From an uncultured Treponema sp. (GTDB taxonomy: Bacteria; Spirochaetota; Spirochaetia; Treponematales; Treponemataceae), in NCBI GenBank assembly GCA_937892225.1, contig CALAUH010000308.1, positions 1-5,172 on the forward strand: 5,172 bases of DNA, written 5' to 3'. A program made the translations under genes and the position numbers. The notes under the pieces were generated by a model that worked only from the letters and a program-made list of their open reading frames with translations, had not been told where the DNA came from and ran no database searches. Shown here one piece after another: positions 4,587 through 5,172 of the stretch. The first letter of the stretch is position 1; every line of letters starts with the position of its first letter.

Positions 4587-5172
4587 TCAAAATGGTGATA
4601 ACCAGAATGATGACAGTGGAAATCAATCAGATGATGATGACGATGTTGTATATCTTACACCAGATGAGGCTCCGGCAGGATTTGTTGGATTAAAAGGTGC
4701 AACAATAAAAGGGCAGATTGCCGATTCCCATGTATTTATTAAAGGTCGTACAGTAAAGATTCAATCATTCTATATATGTGACCACGAAGTAACTCAGGCA
4801 GAATATTATAAAACTACAAAACTTTCGCCAAGTTCTTTTTCAAGTGATGCAGATAAAAATGAAATTCAGGATAATCGTCCTTTAGAAAAGGTTAATTGGT
4901 ACGATGCAATTTACTATTGTAATAAACGAAGTATTGCAGAAGGTCTTACACCTTGTTACAAAGTTGATGGCGAAACAGATACAGCTTATTGGGGTTTTAA
5001 ACCAATAAATGGTACAAAAATAAGCGGAACAATTGAATGCGACTGGAGTGCTAATGGATACAGATTACCAACAGAAGCAGAATGGGAATATGCTGCAAGA
5101 GGTGGAAATGATGGTATTCCTGAAACACAGACAGTATATGCAGGCAGTAATGTAATTGATGAAGTTTCCTGG
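4549..5172 (+). pseudogene. FGE-sulfatase (SUMF1/EgtB/PvdO) domain protein, 5' end disrupted, 3' end outside window
   Basis: Frame 1 is open from after a TGA (4546-4548) to the window end, 208 codons. After the linker, the region from about 4675 on matches the formylglycine-generating-enzyme-like fold: FYICDHEVTQAEYY (4780-4809 region), RPLEKVNWYDAIYYCN (4876-4923), and GYRLPTEAEWEYAARGG (5056-5106), the strongest signature. In true FGE this fold oxidises a sulfatase cysteine; many bacterial members are non-catalytic surface proteins, and the decisive C-terminal cysteines lie beyond the window. There is no ATG, GTG or TTG in frame from 4549 through at least 4920, so no normal start precedes the domain, and no signal peptide or lipobox is in frame. 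The gene therefore looks 5'-truncated or frameshifted; a sequence error is the main alternative. Its intact relatives would probably be exported lipoproteins. Confidence 0.75.
4570..4644 (+). repeat. Degenerate 9-bp units encoding an N/Q/D/G-rich linker
   Basis: Related nine-base units such as CAGAGTGGT, CAGAATGAT (4579 and again at 4603), CAAAATGGT and GACAGTGGA run in succession and end in a GAT/GAC tract (4630-4644). They encode a hydrophilic linker of Q, N, G, S and D before the FGE-like domain. Such linkers commonly follow the lipid-anchored cysteine in surface lipoproteins. The repeats are prone to slippage and recombination, and the loss of frame occurs at their upstream edge. Confidence 0.6.

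Noticed and set aside
1..5172. CRISPR array, insertion sequence, riboswitch or rRNA.
   Set aside because: No regularly spaced repeats, transposase motifs, terminal inverted repeats or recognisable conserved RNA elements were seen on either strand.

Overview
The window looks like accessory-type chromosome from a low-GC host-associated spirochaete, most likely a gut or rumen Treponema. The evidence is indirect. AT-rich, GAA/AAA-heavy coding sits next to a slightly more GC-rich housekeeping-type gene. There is a bacterial CofE-like protein of the long form, a small outer-membrane barrel protein, a formylglycine-generating-enzyme-like (FGE) protein behind an N/Q/D/G-rich linker, and a PIN-domain toxin module. 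No rRNA, tRNA, CRISPR array, transposase or integrase is visible.

Layout. At 8-1195 (minus) lies a complete CofE-like (F420-0:L-glutamate ligase family) gene with a good ribosome binding site, a plausible promoter and a GC-rich hairpin in its leader. At 1314-1901 (minus) is a small J-domain protein with an intact HPD motif and an unrecognised C-terminal part. An AT-rich divergent intergenic region follows (1902-2020) with candidate promoters in both directions and a short palindrome. At 2021-2913 (plus) is a two-gene toxin-antitoxin operon: an Xre-type helix-turn-helix antitoxin with a coiled coil and a VapB-like tail, overlapping by 4 bp a VapC-type PIN toxin with all four acidic residues. 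It ends tail-to-tail, 2 bp away, against a minus-strand gene (2916-3596) for a Nudix hydrolase that carries an extra N-terminal domain. A 124-bp gap with a perfect 9-bp inverted repeat separates it from a signal-peptide-bearing outer-membrane beta-barrel protein (3721-4353, minus). The last 800 bases hold a damaged or truncated FGE-like gene on the plus strand: the domain is clear, but it has no start codon and no signal peptide in frame, and a different-frame coding remnant lies directly upstream.

The genes do not form one pathway. The self-contained unit is the antitoxin/toxin pair, probably autoregulated through sites in 1902-2020. The most unusual observations are the Xre-plus-PIN pairing with its composite antitoxin, the two-domain Nudix protein, a CofE-like enzyme in a lineage not known to me to make F420, and the broken 5' end of the FGE-like gene at a short-repeat tract.
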